This document shows positions 17,299-25,714 of a stretch of 64,000 nt of DNA, piece by piece. The DNA lies in NCBI RefSeq assembly GCF_001407835.1, contig NZ_CYUO01000005.1, positions 372,001 to 436,000 on the forward strand, written 5' to 3'. A model generated the notes under the pieces. The model had not been told where the DNA came from, made no database searches, and worked only from the letters and a program-made list of their open reading frames with translations. Both the position numbers and the translations under genes were made by a program. Source of the DNA: Lagierella massiliensis (lineage in GTDB: Bacteria; Bacillota; Clostridia; Tissierellales; Peptoniphilaceae). How positions within the stretch are numbered: position 1 is the first letter of the stretch; the number at the start of each line of letters is the position of its first letter.

Positions 17299-17442
17299 AT
17301 GTATAAATTATCAAAAGACAGCTATGTAGTTTTAGCGTGGGTTACAGCAGTAAAAGTCCAAGGATATCCACTTGATAAAGTTCCTGAAATCTGTGGACTT
17401 AAAGAAATTGTAACTGAAATCGTAAAAGAAGATGAGGCTTAG
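17299..17442 (+). CDS. XkdX-like small tail protein
   Basis: A 47-residue protein, MYKLSKDSYVVLAWVTAVKV to the acidic end VKEDEA. ATG 17299 with AGGGAGTGAT upstream is preferred; a longer frame from 17227 reads through the preceding gene's low-complexity tail. Small proteins of this size (XkdX type) are common between tail fibre genes of Bacillus and clostridial phages. The family call rests on size, position and general composition only. Confidence 0.55.
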   Translation: MYKLSKDSYVVLAWVTAVKVQGYPLDKVPEICGLKEIVTEIVKEDEA

Positions 17443-17458
17443 AGCCTCTCTTTTTTTT
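17434..17458 (+). terminator. Terminator overlapping the end of the small tail gene
   Basis: GAGGCT (17434-17439) pairs with AGCCTC (17443-17448) around the TAG stop codon, followed by eight T. The fibre gene downstream has its own AAAGGAGAAA ribosome site. Confidence 0.75.
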
Positions 17459-17478
17459 CATAAAAAGGAGAAATTTAT

Positions 17479-18933
17479 ATGAATTTAGGTATAAAATCAA
17501 TAACTTTGAGGTTTGATGATAACCAACTGGGATACTTACAACCTGTACAAGGGGATACTAAATCAAGAGGCTTCCTTGTGGAAATGGTGTCTACAGATGG
17601 CGAAGTGCTTGAGGCAAGTACGGGGTATGAGTGTAGATTATATGGCGTCAACAGTAACTACCCTGACAAAACCTTCTTTACAGTAGGAACAATAGAAGAA
17701 GGTAGATACAAGCTTTATCTATCAACTGATATGGTGTCAAAGGCTGGAACTTTAAAGCTACAAGTGGCACTATACAAGGGTAGTGAAGAGTTAATCCAGT
17801 CGGAAGTTAAAGAAGTTGAAGTCACTGAGTCCATGGCAAATGGCGGGTCAATCGGTAAAGACTTAGTCGTAGACTTCACAAAACTTGAAAAAGCACTTGA
17901 AAGAGTCGATATACAAGAGAAAACCTACAAAGATAGCTTACAAAAGCAAGAGATTATAAAAGCTGATATAGACAGTAAGCAAAAACAAGTATCAACTGAT
18001 ACCACCACAGTTAAGAAAATTCGAACTGACATGGAAGGTGTTATGGCTGCAGAAGCTTCAAGAGTAAGTGCAGAAAAGACAAGACAGTCACAGGAGAGTA
18101 CAAGGCAAAGTCAAGAAGCTACAAGAAAAAATCAAGAAAGCACAAGACAATCCCAAGAAACTACAAGGGAAACTCAAGAGTCTACAAGAGCCGAAGCAGA
18201 AAAGAAAAGAGTATCTGCTGAAACCGAAAGGGCAAGTGCTGAAAGTTCAAGGGATAGTCAAGAAAGCACAAGGCAAAGTAACGAAGATAGAAGAAAGTCT
18301 GCTGAAAGTATTAGGGTAAATGGGGAAAGTAGAAGAGAATCCCAAGAAATTACAAGACGAAATCAAGAAGCTAAAAGAGTAGAAGCTGAGAAGAAAAGGA
18401 AGTCGACCTTTGAGGGTTGGGACGATATTATGCAGGGAGTGATACCTAATGCCACACAGGATAAAGCTGGAGTTGTAAGAGTACGTGCGAATTCTACAGA
18501 AACTGCACCATATGCTGTTTATTCTGCGGGAGTAATAAATGACGCCTTTGATGACTTTGAGAAAGAAATAGGAAAAAAAGCCGATTCATCACATAGTCAC
18601 AGTATAAGTGATACAAAGGATTTAGATGGTTGGTTAAAACAATTAGCGAATTCAACTACTGAAAATGCGGCGAATTTAGCTCAAAAAGCTGATAAAGAGC
18701 ATAATCATGCTTGTATTGAAATAGATAATCCAGTATCTGATGAAAAATACTTCACATCTAATTTAGAAGAATATTTAACTACTTTACAAGATGATGTCTT
18801 CGAAAACAAAGATGACTTAGAACGAAAAATAAACTTCATAGGAGAAATTCCAGCTAAAAATACGCAAATCATAGAAAAGGGTGCTTCTATCAGTGAAATA
18901 CCAAAAGAAACCTTAATCTTTGAGTTGGAGTAA
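17479..18933 (+). CDS. Baseplate/tail fibre protein with BppU-like N-terminus and heptad stalk
   Basis: 484 residues. Residues 1-115 resemble the BppU N-terminal domain that docks receptor-binding proteins to the baseplate (IKSITLRFDDNQLGYLQPVQGD, then YRLYLSTDMVSKAGTLKLQ-like strands). Residues 192-310 are 17 uninterrupted heptads, each with Glu at position 1 and Arg at position 4, a long coiled-coil stalk. Residues 311-484 contain GVIPNATQDKAGVVRV and HSHS/HNH segments typical of fibre C-terminal regions. It is likely the trimeric host-recognition fibre. Confidence 0.75.
   Translation: MNLGIKSITLRFDDNQLGYLQPVQGDTKSRGFLVEMVSTDGEVLEASTGYECRLYGVNSNYPDKTFFTVGTIEEGRYKLYLSTDMVSKAGTLKLQVALYKGSEELIQSEVKEVEVTESMANGGSIGKDLVVDFTKLEKALERVDIQEKTYKDSLQKQEIIKADIDSKQKQVSTDTTTVKKIRTDMEGVMAAEASRVSAEKTRQSQESTRQSQEATRKNQESTRQSQETTRETQESTRAEAEKKRVSAETERASAESSRDSQESTRQSNEDRRKSAESIRVNGESRRESQEITRRNQEAKRVEAEKKRKSTFEGWDDIMQGVIPNATQDKAGVVRVRANSTETAPYAVYSAGVINDAFDDFEKEIGKKADSSHSHSISDTKDLDGWLKQLANSTTENAANLAQKADKEHNHACIEIDNPVSDEKYFTSNLEEYLTTLQDDVFENKDDLERKINFIGEIPAKNTQIIEKGASISEIPKETLIFELE
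18052..18408 (+). repeat. 17 tandem heptad codon repeats in the fibre gene
   Basis: DNA encoding 17 consecutive seven-residue units of the form E-x-x-R-x-x-x, such as ESTRQSQ, EATRKNQ and ESSRDSQ. Units diverge at the DNA level but keep strict register, so selection on protein length and pairing is likely. Unequal recombination here could change stalk length. Confidence 0.85.
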
Positions 18934-18936
18934 GCT

Positions 18937-19191
18937 ATGAGTAAGTATGTATATGAAGTGTATAACCTAAAAGATAAAAATATTGCAGAAACTACAGGTT
19001 CAACTCTAACCACTTCAATGGGAGACTATAACTTCGTAGAAACATTTACACTTGATGAAAGTAAAGGAATCTTTGTATCTGCTGGGTCAAAATCTATAAA
19101 AAATGTAAGGACAGGAACTTATATAGGAATTAGGGGAGAAATAGTACTCGTGATAAATGTCAAAGATTCAAGTGGAGGGAGTTCAAGCTAA
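18937..19191 (+). CDS. Phage tail-region protein of unknown function
   Basis: An 84-residue protein not recognised. It is predominantly beta (KYVYEVYNLKDKNIAET, VLVINVKDSS) and ends in a Ser/Gly-rich tail. It sits three bases after the fibre gene, and its last base is shared with the start of the next gene, so it is probably co-translated. A fibre accessory or tail tip role is likely from position; nothing more can be said. Confidence 0.55.
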   Translation: MSKYVYEVYNLKDKNIAETTGSTLTTSMGDYNFVETFTLDESKGIFVSAGSKSIKNVRTGTYIGIRGEIVLVINVKDSSGGSSS

Positions 19192-19463
19192 TGGCAACTG
19201 TAGATTATCAAAAAGTAAATGTTGTTACAAAAAAAGTAAAAGGCTCTCTTATAAAAACAGAGGTTGCAGAAGAAGGCACGTATCCAGATAACGGGGTAAA
19301 AGGCGATTACTGGTATGTGAAATTAAAAAAAGCAATCCCGACTATAAGGATTGGGGGAAGAACTGTAGGTGCTATCAAGTACAAAGATAGTGCAGGAAAT
19401 ATAAGGGAAATTTCATCTGTAAGATATAAAGACAGTGCAGGGAATATAAGAAACTTAAAGTAG
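19191..19463 (+). CDS. Phage tail-region protein with duplicated YKDSAGNIR motif
   Basis: A 90-residue protein of unknown function. The C-terminus repeats a 15-residue unit, IKYKDSAGNIREISS then VRYKDSAGNIRNLK, at residues about 62-90. Similar repeats end some phage fibre tip proteins and may be strands of a trimeric beta prism. It overlaps the preceding gene by one base. The XhlA-like lysis gene follows after 13 bases. Confidence 0.55.
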   Translation: MATVDYQKVNVVTKKVKGSLIKTEVAEEGTYPDNGVKGDYWYVKLKKAIPTIRIGGRTVGAIKYKDSAGNIREISSVRYKDSAGNIRNLK

Positions 19464-19476
19464 AGTAGGTGATTAG

Positions 19477-19779
19477 ATGTGTGTAGACGAAAAAGTATGT
19501 GGCGAGCGTATGGATAATATGAGTAAGGATATACTCGACATAAAAGACCGCATAAATAAGCATGATGACAGATTAGACAGGCTTGAAGACTCTCACGGAG
19601 ATATCAAGGTCGAGATAGCACAGGTCAAGATGAAGACGGAGTCAATCAATGAAAACACTAAAGATATAAAAGTTGATGTAAAAAAGATTTTAGATAAGCC
19701 TGCTCAATACTGGGACAAGATAATCTTAACTGGTCTTGGTGTCTTGGCAGGATATCTAATCAATCTTTTCTTGAAGTAA
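19477..19779 (+). CDS. xhlA: XhlA-like hemolysin/lysis accessory protein
   Basis: A 100-residue protein. Residues 15-75 form a charged coiled coil (KDRINKHDDRLDRLEDSHGDIKVEIAQVKMK), and residues 78-100 a single membrane segment (WDKIILTGLGVLAGYLINLFLK). This is the standard XhlA architecture. XhlA works with a holin and amidase at the cytoplasmic membrane during phage lysis. It directly precedes the amidase and holin genes. The start at ATG 19477 has AGTAGGTGATTAG upstream. Confidence 0.8.
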   Translation: MCVDEKVCGERMDNMSKDILDIKDRINKHDDRLDRLEDSHGDIKVEIAQVKMKTESINENTKDIKVDVKKILDKPAQYWDKIILTGLGVLAGYLINLFLK

Positions 19780-19790
19780 AGGAGGTAATC

Positions 19791-20564
19791 ATGGCAAATT
19801 ACAAATTAAGACAAATGCTACTACCATCAAGCGACCATAGAACCTTTGGGAGCATGAAGCCTAAAACTGTAGTTATCCACAATACTGCGAACAGGGCAAG
19901 TGCAGAAAATGAAGCACGCTATGTGCATAGTCGTAAAAGTGGAGTATCTTACCACTATGCAGTAGATGATAAAGAAGCAATCCAACTTATGCCACATACA
20001 AAGAGTGGGTGGCACGCTGGAGAGGGTGGACGTACTATAGGTGGAAGAAATGGGATTGCAATAGAAATTTGCTACTCACTTGATAAAGGCGACAAAAGAT
20101 ATCCTATAGCAGAGGATAATGCTGCACATTTGGCAGCTAAAATCTTGGTGCAAGAAGGACTTAGTATAAAAGACCTTTCTAAACATCAAGACTGGTCTGG
20201 AAAATACTGTCCACATAGAATGCTTGATAATAGAGGTTGGGAGCCTTTTAAAAGAAAAGTTGCAAAGTATATGGAAGAAATCAAAGGGGGAGGAATAACT
20301 ATGTTGGGAAATAAACCTGTGGCAATTATTTCAGTAGTCAACGACGGCGACGTCACTACTGGAGCAATGCAACAAATTTTAAGCTTCTTGTATCCGTCTT
20401 ACAATCCTGTTATCACACGCTCAGGAAAATTCGACTATGGAAATATCAAGTGTAACTACATCATAGGTCTTGGTGGAGATAGGAAGCAACACTCAAGCTA
20501 TATAAATTATTTTGTGAGTGGAAGAAACAGAGCTGAAACTCTTGAAAAGGCGAAAGGCTATTGA
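19791..20564 (+). CDS. N-acetylmuramoyl-L-alanine amidase endolysin
   Basis: A 257-residue endolysin. Residues 5-160 form an Amidase_2 (PGRP-like) zinc domain: the first His is in VVIHNTANRA, with the later His and Cys in DWSGKYCPHRM. It cleaves the bond between MurNAc and the stem peptide. The C-terminal 85 residues after GGGITMLGNKPVAI form a separate domain (SVVNDGDVTTGAMQQILSFL), probably for dimerisation or wall binding. It has no signal peptide, so release depends on the holin downstream. AAGGAGGTAATC precedes ATG 19791. Confidence 0.88.
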   Translation: MANYKLRQMLLPSSDHRTFGSMKPKTVVIHNTANRASAENEARYVHSRKSGVSYHYAVDDKEAIQLMPHTKSGWHAGEGGRTIGGRNGIAIEICYSLDKGDKRYPIAEDNAAHLAAKILVQEGLSIKDLSKHQDWSGKYCPHRMLDNRGWEPFKRKVAKYMEEIKGGGITMLGNKPVAIISVVNDGDVTTGAMQQILSFLYPSYNPVITRSGKFDYGNIKCNYIIGLGGDRKQHSSYINYFVSGRNRAETLEKAKGY

Positions 20565-20602
20565 AGAAATAAAGCAAAGTATAGAGTATAGGAGGTGAGA
20601 TT

Positions 20603-20836
20603 ATGATAGAACAAACAACCACACTTGCAGGGATAATTGTAGTTGTTGAAGTAATAAAGAAAGTTACTGAAGATAAAATTACAAGGTGGTTACCTTTGAC
20701 AAGCTTACTGCTTGGGATTGGTACAAACCTTATGATTAATGGAGTAAGCCCAGAAAATATTTTAAATGGCGTACTGCTTGGTGGTGCAGCAGCAGGAATT
20801 TATGACTTTGGCTCAAAAACTGTTTTAGATAGGTAG
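20603..20836 (+). CDS. Phage holin
   Basis: A 77-residue holin. It has hydrophobic segments at residues 6-18 (TLAGIIVVVEVIK), 30-48 and 52-70 (ILNGVLLGGAAAGIYDFG), separated by charged turns. The TTLAGIIVVVEVIKKVT start is typical of small Firmicute phage holins. It forms the membrane lesion that releases the endolysin and sets lysis time. It is the last gene of the prophage seen here, with AGGAGGTGAG before ATG 20603. Confidence 0.82.
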   Translation: MIEQTTTLAGIIVVVEVIKKVTEDKITRWLPLTSLLLGIGTNLMINGVSPENILNGVLLGGAAAGIYDFGSKTVLDR

Positions 20837-20957
20837 GTTATACTACCTCTTTTAAATTTAAACGCCTTAAAACGCAATTTAAAGGCGAATGTTGGAATAT
20901 GCACGTTTGTGACGTGTAGTTGTTAAAAAAATAATATTGTATAATTTTAAATGCTTA

Positions 20958-20986
20958 AGGGGTGCAGAAATGCACCTCTTTTTTTG
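20958..20986 (+). terminator. Terminator ending the prophage late operon
   Basis: AGGGGTGCA pairs over nine positions with TGCACCTCT around a GAAA tetraloop, followed by a run of T. It is the strongest hairpin in the gap after the holin gene and is likely the late operon's end. Confidence 0.85.
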
Positions 20987-21000
20987 TGCCTAAAAATATA

Positions 21001-21028
21001 AAAAAGGGGACTTTATCGGTCCCTTTAA
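21001..21028. terminator. Second hairpin after the late operon
   Basis: AAAGGGGAC pairs with GTCCCTTT around a short loop, with A-rich sequence on one side and T/A-rich on the other. It could terminate transcripts in either direction or simply back up the upstream terminator. Confidence 0.5.
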
Positions 21029-21036
21029 AATTTTAC

Positions 21037-21080
21037 CTGTGCATCTACTGTGCATTTGCTGTGCGTTTGATGTGCAAAAA
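21037..21080. repeat. Four 11-bp tandem TGTGCA repeats at the prophage right end
   Basis: Four units of 11 bases in exact tandem: CTGTGCATCTA, CTGTGCATTTG, CTGTGCGTTTG and ATGTGCAAAAA. The spacing is one helical turn. The array lies between the last phage gene and the chromosomal ychF gene, close to where a prophage attachment site would be. Integrase arm sites or a regulator array are both possible. No matching attL sequence can be seen because the left end is outside the window. Confidence 0.6.
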
Positions 21081-21104
21081 CAATAGTAAATTCGAGATTG
21101 TTTT
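21077..21104 (-). terminator. Terminator for ychF
   Basis: On the minus strand AAAACAAT pairs with ATTGTTTT across a 12-base loop, followed by T. It lies about 80 bases past the ychF stop and overlaps the last repeat unit of the 11-bp array. The sequence between here and the ychF stop shows no gene. Confidence 0.5.
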
Positions 21105-21184
21105 AGTTTATTCAAGCAAGTCTCAGTAAGCTATAAATATTGGAATTTCAACGATTGTAGGTTTTATCTATGGTGTGTAAAATT

Positions 21185-22276
21185 TTACACATTAAATCTA
21201 AAGTGTACAACATCGCCATCTTGCATTATATAATCTTTTCCTTCAAGGCGCACAAGTCCTTTTTCTCTTGCACCATTCATACTACCTTGTTCTATAAGGT
21301 CATCATATGAAACTATTTCAGCTCGAATGAATCCTCTTGAGATATCGGTGTGGATTTTTCCTGCTGCGTCAACTGCTTTGGTATCTTTTTTTATGGTCCA
21401 GGCTCTTGTTTCCATTTCACCTGTGGTTAAAAATGACATAAGTCCAAGTAGGTCATAGGATGCTTTTATCAAACTGTCCACGCCAGATTCTTTTAGTCCA
21501 AGGGCTTCTATAAATTCTTCTTTTTCGTCTGCTTCGAGTTCTGATATTTCTTGTTCAATTTTCACGGAGATTGGAACTACTTTTGCATTTTCTGTCTTAG
21601 CAAATTCTTCAATTTGTTTTACGTATTCGTTCTCTTCTGGGTGTGAAACTTCATCTTCTGAAATATTTGCCACATATATTATTGGTTTATCTGAAAGCAG
21701 GTTGAAACCTCTTAATAATTTTTTCTCATCATCATTTAAATCTAATACTCTTGCAGATTTACCTTCTTCAAGCACTTTTAAAAGTTTTTCCAGTAAATCT
21801 ACTTCAAGTTTTAAATCTTTGTTGCCTTTTAATGCTCTTGACGACTTGTCGAGTCTTTTTTCAACCATTTCCATATCGGAAAATATCAGTTCAAGGTTAA
21901 TTGTTTCTATGTCTCTTATTGGGTCTATTTCACCATCAACATGAACGATATTATCGTCTTTAAAACATCTTAACACTTCAACTATTGCATCTACTTCTCT
22001 TATGTTTGAAAGGAATTTGTTTCCAAGTCCTTCGCCTTTTGAAGCTCCTTTTACAAGGCCTGCAATGTCATAAAACTCTATGCTTGCTGGTATTATTTTT
22101 TTTGAATTTGAAAGTTCGCTTAATTTTTCCAGTCTTTTATCGGGAACATCAACCATTCCTACGTTTGGATCTATTGTACAAAAAGGGTAGTTTGCAGATT
22201 CTGCTCCAGCCTTTGTTATTGCATTAAACATTGTACTCTTACCTACATTTGGTAAACCTACAATTCCTAATTTCAT
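21185..22276 (-). CDS. ychF: YchF/OLA1-family ribosome-associated ATPase
   Basis: A 363-residue universally conserved P-loop ATPase of the Obg-related YchF family. GLPNVGKST lies at residues 7-15; the later VANISEDE region replaces the GTP-specifying motif, which explains ATP preference in the family. The C-terminal TGS-like domain is recognisable in FLTTGEMETRAWTI and GKDYIMQDGDVVHFRFNV. It binds ribosomes and affects stress responses. Length is normal. AAGGAAG lies just upstream of ATG 22276. It borders the prophage on the chromosome side. Confidence 0.95.
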   Translation of the reverse strand: MKLGIVGLPNVGKSTMFNAITKAGAESANYPFCTIDPNVGMVDVPDKRLEKLSELSNSKKIIPASIEFYDIAGLVKGASKGEGLGNKFLSNIREVDAIVEVLRCFKDDNIVHVDGEIDPIRDIETINLELIFSDMEMVEKRLDKSSRALKGNKDLKLEVDLLEKLLKVLEEGKSARVLDLNDDEKKLLRGFNLLSDKPIIYVANISEDEVSHPEENEYVKQIEEFAKTENAKVVPISVKIEQEISELEADEKEEFIEALGLKESGVDSLIKASYDLLGLMSFLTTGEMETRAWTIKKDTKAVDAAGKIHTDISRGFIRAEIVSYDDLIEQGSMNGAREKGLVRLEGKDYIMQDGDVVHFRFNV

Positions 22277-22397
22277 ATTATCTTCCTTCCTTTGTCTTGA
22301 AAATCATACTGATTTTATCACAGTTAGACGATATTGTAAATGTAACTATTTAAGTCAAAAAAATAAGGACTACTTGTTTAAGTAATCCTTTAATTAT

Positions 22398-22838
22398 CTA
22401 ATTGTTATTTTCGTTTTCTCTTTTTAAACATTCGGGACAAATTCCTTCAACTATAAAGTTTTTGTTTAAAATCTTATAATCGTTTAAATCTTTTGTATCA
22501 AAGGATTCTATATTGTAGTTAAAGTCGAATAGTCTACCACATTTTACACATGTGAAATGACCGTGGGGTTTTAATACGATATCGAATCTGGTTTCCATTC
22601 CGTTAATTCTAAGTTCGTGAACAAGTCCTGAGTCTTTAAAAGTGGATAGGGTATTATATATTGTTGTCTTAGATAATGTTGGGATATTAGGAGCTAATGC
22701 GGAATAAATGTCATCTGCTGTTGGATGGGTTCTGTTTTCATCTAAGTATTCTAAAACTTTAATTCTTTGATATGTTGGTCTTATATTTGCTTCTATTAAT
22801 CTGTTTTTTATTTCTGTAAACAAAGAGTAAGCTTCCAT
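22398..22838 (-). CDS. perR: Fur-family regulator, PerR-like
   Basis: A 146-residue Fur-superfamily repressor. The winged helix is at about residues 15-75 (RPTYQRIKVLEYL, then TLSKTTIYNTLSTFKDSGLVHEL). The dimer domain has a metal-binding HGHFTCVKCG and a second Cys pair in ICPECL, forming the structural zinc site. The shape fits PerR (peroxide sensing through bound iron) better than Fur or Zur, but the subtype cannot be proven from the motifs. AAAGGAGCG lies upstream. The promoter region at about 22,869-22,899 shows an extended -10 (TGTTATAAT). Confidence 0.85.
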   Translation of the reverse strand: MEAYSLFTEIKNRLIEANIRPTYQRIKVLEYLDENRTHPTADDIYSALAPNIPTLSKTTIYNTLSTFKDSGLVHELRINGMETRFDIVLKPHGHFTCVKCGRLFDFNYNIESFDTKDLNDYKILNKNFIVEGICPECLKRENENNN

Positions 22839-22976
22839 TTTTTCGCTCCTTTCTTTAAATATATTTTAATTATAACATCATTAATGTATTTAGTCACAAC
22901 AAATGTGCTCAATTTGCTATTTATTATTAAAATTTTAAAGTGATTGTAAATGTTAAGTGTTATTTACAAAAGATTA

Positions 22977-23015
22977 TAAAAAAACCGTTATAAAGTCAAT
23001 AGACCTTATAACGGT
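22977..23015 (-). terminator. Terminator after the DUF819 gene
   Basis: ACCGTTATAA (22984-22993) pairs perfectly with TTATAACGGT (23006-23015), followed on the minus strand by seven T. It starts five bases after the stop codon of the membrane protein gene. Confidence 0.9.
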
Positions 23016-23020
23016 AAATT

Positions 23021-24199
23021 TTAAGCTAACAAAGCTAATAGTTGTGACAGTCCTATTCCGAAGAATGTTCCACAGATTACTCCTATTAAAGCCATTAGAA
23101 CGGCTACTGGAACAAGTGATTGTGAATAAGCTGCTGCAAGTACAGGGGCTGATGCAACACCGCCTATGTTTGCAAGGGATGCAACACCACATGTGAATAG
23201 GTCAAGTTTAAATAACTTACTGATTAATGTCATCAAAAGTCCATGAACTATTAGAACTACGAAACCTGTTAGTATATATGCAGGTGCTTCTGTAAGTTCT
23301 TTGAAGTTTGCGTTTGATGCAATTAAACCTATCAACATGTAAAGCATTACGTTTGAAATTTCTGGTGAGCCTGGTATTTTAGCAAGTGGAGTCATTGCAC
23401 AAATTACACCAAGAATTGTTGTAAGTATAATTGCCCAGCCTGTTTGACCCATAAATGAAAGTCCTGGAAGCTCTACCATCTTTGCTCCAAAGATATTTGT
23501 TACTGCTGTAACTGCAAGTGATATACTTAGCAAGAAAAATATATCTTGGAAAGTTATAACTTTGCTTATTTTTGAAAATTTTTCTGTTAAGTGTGCGTTG
23601 ATATTGTCTATCTTAGATGTGTCTGCTTTGGTCCATTTGTTGAACTTGTCTTGGAATGGAACTAGGAATAGCAAAAACATTATCCAAATAGAGTAATCAA
23701 TTGAGTCGATAAGAAGGGTATAACCCATTCCTGAACCTTCAAGACCAATGGCCTGTTGAACTGCCACCATGTTTTGAGTTCCTCCAACCCAACTTCCTGC
23801 TAAAGCTCCAAGAGTCATGTTAGCATTGTCCGCAAGTTTTCCTTTAAAAATCATAAATCCTACTATAAAGCCAATCATAATAGTTATACTTGCGGTAAAG
23901 AATGAAATAATCATTCTTGGACCAAGTTTTGCAATATCTCTAAGGTCAGCTCTTAAAAGCATTAGAAATATCATAGCTGGAAGTATTGAATCCTTAATTA
24001 CACTTCTTGCAGTTGATACACTTTCTGAAGACATATCCCAAACTTTAAATGTTGACATAAGCATTGATCCAAAATAAATAACTACTAATGCTGGAACATA
24101 CTTAAAGAAACCGCTGTCGCCATGTTTCTTTTCAAGCCAAATTACGATTGCAGATACGAACATTAAAAGTGCAATAAACTGAAATCCATCTGTTACCAT
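23021..24199 (-). CDS. DUF819 family membrane protein
   Basis: About 392 residues with some ten to twelve hydrophobic segments spread over the full length, an integral membrane protein of the DUF819 (YjcL-like) family. Family hallmarks are GALAGSWVGGTQNMVAVQQA near residue 130 and the C-terminal CGVASLANIGGVASAPVLAAAY. The fold resembles secondary transporters, but no substrate is established. ATG 24199 is preferred over the in-frame TTG at 24202; AAGGAGATGA lies just upstream of both. It is monocistronic and divergent from the uracil permease gene. Confidence 0.8.
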   Translation of the reverse strand: MVTDGFQFIALLMFVSAIVIWLEKKHGDSGFFKYVPALVVIYFGSMLMSTFKVWDMSSESVSTARSVIKDSILPAMIFLMLLRADLRDIAKLGPRMIISFFTASITIMIGFIVGFMIFKGKLADNANMTLGALAGSWVGGTQNMVAVQQAIGLEGSGMGYTLLIDSIDYSIWIMFLLFLVPFQDKFNKWTKADTSKIDNINAHLTEKFSKISKVITFQDIFFLLSISLAVTAVTNIFGAKMVELPGLSFMGQTGWAIILTTILGVICAMTPLAKIPGSPEISNVMLYMLIGLIASNANFKELTEAPAYILTGFVVLIVHGLLMTLISKLFKLDLFTCGVASLANIGGVASAPVLAAAYSQSLVPVAVLMALIGVICGTFFGIGLSQLLALLA

Positions 24200-24313
24200 C
24201 AAATCATCTCCTTTTTTTTATTTACAATATCATTATATAATAAAAAAAATCATTTTCATAGGAGAAATTTTAAGTTTTTATTAAGAAATGAGTTGAAAAT
24301 TAGAATAAATAGC

Positions 24314-24341
24314 TGGAAAATTTTTAAACTTGTAGTATAAT
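24314..24341 (+). promoter_or_regulatory. Promoter of the uracil permease gene
   Basis: TGGAAA (24314-24319), 16 bases, then TATAAT (24336-24341). ATG follows 25 bases later, with AAGGAGGT between. No room exists for a riboswitch or attenuator in this short leader, so pyrimidine control, if any, would be elsewhere. Confidence 0.6.
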
Positions 24342-24365
24342 GAACAGAGATTATAAGGAGGTATT

Positions 24366-25625
24366 ATGTCTAAGAAAATTTATGCAGTAAACGAAAAAGT
24401 TCCAGGATCAATGCTCTTTCCACTTAGCTTGCAACACACTTTTGCAATGTTCGGTGCGTCAGTGCTTGTTCCAATAGTATTAAAATTTGACCCATCAATA
24501 GTTTTGTTGATGAATGGTATCGGAACGCTATTATTTATTTTGATAACTAAGGGAAAAGCTCCTGCCTACTTAGGTTCTTCATTTGCTTTTTTAGGCCCGG
24601 CAGGAATTGTAATTTCTCAACTTGGACCAGAGTATGCACAAGGGGGCTTTATAGCTATTGGACTTTTAGGTTGTATACTGGCCTACATTATTTATAAATT
24701 TGGCACCGACTGGATTGGGATAGTCCTTCCACCTGCGGCAATGGGGTCTGTAGTAGCGTTAATTGGTTTTGAGCTTGCGGGAAGTACCGTTAATGGTGGT
24801 AAGATTGGTGCAGAGATTATGACTGAAAATGCATCACCAGAACATATCATAGTTTTTTTAGTAACTCTTGGTATAGCAATTATCGGATCAGTTTGCTTTA
24901 GAAAGTTTTTTGCAACCATTCCAATTCTAATTGCAATTATCGTTGGATATATAACTGCATTTGCCTTTGATATGGTAGACTTTACTCCAGTACTTGAAGC
25001 AAAGTTATTTACACTTCCAACCTTTAGAGCGCCGGCCTTTGACAAGAGGGCAATTCTTACAATGCTTCCGGTAATTCTTGTAATAGCTTCGGAACATATT
25101 TCACACCAAGTTGTTACATCAAATATTATTGGTAAGGACTTATTGAAAGACCCAGGTCTTCACAGATCAATTTTTGCAGATAACTTCTCCACAGCTCTAT
25201 CAGGACTTATCGGTGGAGTGCCTACTACTACCTACGGAGAAAACATTGGTGTAATGGCAGTAACTGGTGTTTATTCTGTATATGTAATTGGGGGTGCAGC
25301 AGTAATATCCATCTTGATGGCATTTATTGGACCACTTTCTGCACTTATCTCAACAATTCCTGGAGATGTTATCGGTGGAGTAACCTTCTTGCTTTATGGA
25401 ATGATTGGTTCATCAGGAATAAGACTTCTTGTAGATGACAGAGTGGACTACTCTAAGTCAAAGAATTTAATTTTAACATCTGTAATCTTTGTAACAGGTC
25501 TTTCAGGTGTTACATTAAATCTTGGTGGAGTTCAACTTTCAGGGATGGTTCTTTCATCACTTGTGGCAGTTGTTTTAAGTTTAATATTCTACGTATTTGA
25601 CAGAGTAGGATTAATGAATGAATAA
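24366..25625 (+). CDS. uraA: Uracil/nucleobase permease (NCS2 family, UraA-like)
   Basis: A 419-residue proton-coupled nucleobase importer of the NCS2 (UraA/UraP) family, with about 14 membrane segments. The motif AFLGPAGIVISQLG and the substrate-site ASEHISHQVVTSNI and FADNFSTALSGLIGGVPTTTYGENIG regions are typical of uracil permeases. AAGGAGGT precedes ATG 24366, and a clear terminator follows. Uracil is the most likely substrate; xanthine/uric acid transporters of the family lack this arrangement. It lies upstream of the purine genes but has its own terminator. Confidence 0.9.
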   Translation: MSKKIYAVNEKVPGSMLFPLSLQHTFAMFGASVLVPIVLKFDPSIVLLMNGIGTLLFILITKGKAPAYLGSSFAFLGPAGIVISQLGPEYAQGGFIAIGLLGCILAYIIYKFGTDWIGIVLPPAAMGSVVALIGFELAGSTVNGGKIGAEIMTENASPEHIIVFLVTLGIAIIGSVCFRKFFATIPILIAIIVGYITAFAFDMVDFTPVLEAKLFTLPTFRAPAFDKRAILTMLPVILVIASEHISHQVVTSNIIGKDLLKDPGLHRSIFADNFSTALSGLIGGVPTTTYGENIGVMAVTGVYSVYVIGGAAVISILMAFIGPLSALISTIPGDVIGGVTFLLYGMIGSSGIRLLVDDRVDYSKSKNLILTSVIFVTGLSGVTLNLGGVQLSGMVLSSLVAVVLSLIFYVFDRVGLMNE

Positions 25626-25630
25626 ATTTG

Positions 25631-25656
25631 AGGAAAGCTTTTTAGCTTTCCTTTTA
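25631..25656 (+). terminator. Terminator after uraA
   Basis: AGGAAAGC (25631-25638) pairs with GCTTTCCT (25645-25652) around a six-base loop, followed by T residues. Confidence 0.85.
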
Positions 25657-25714
25657 TAGTTCATTTATTGTTTTAAAAATCTTTGATATAATAAGATGGG
25701 TAAAGGGGGACAAC

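Noticed and set aside
1-21184. Integrase, repressor and attL of the prophage
   Set aside because: No such gene or repeat is visible; the window starts in the late region, so the left end is probably outside it.
24203-24365. Purine or pyrimidine riboswitch before uraA, purDL or pbuG
   Set aside because: The leaders are short or hold only a terminator, and no conserved riboswitch core was seen in any of the three.
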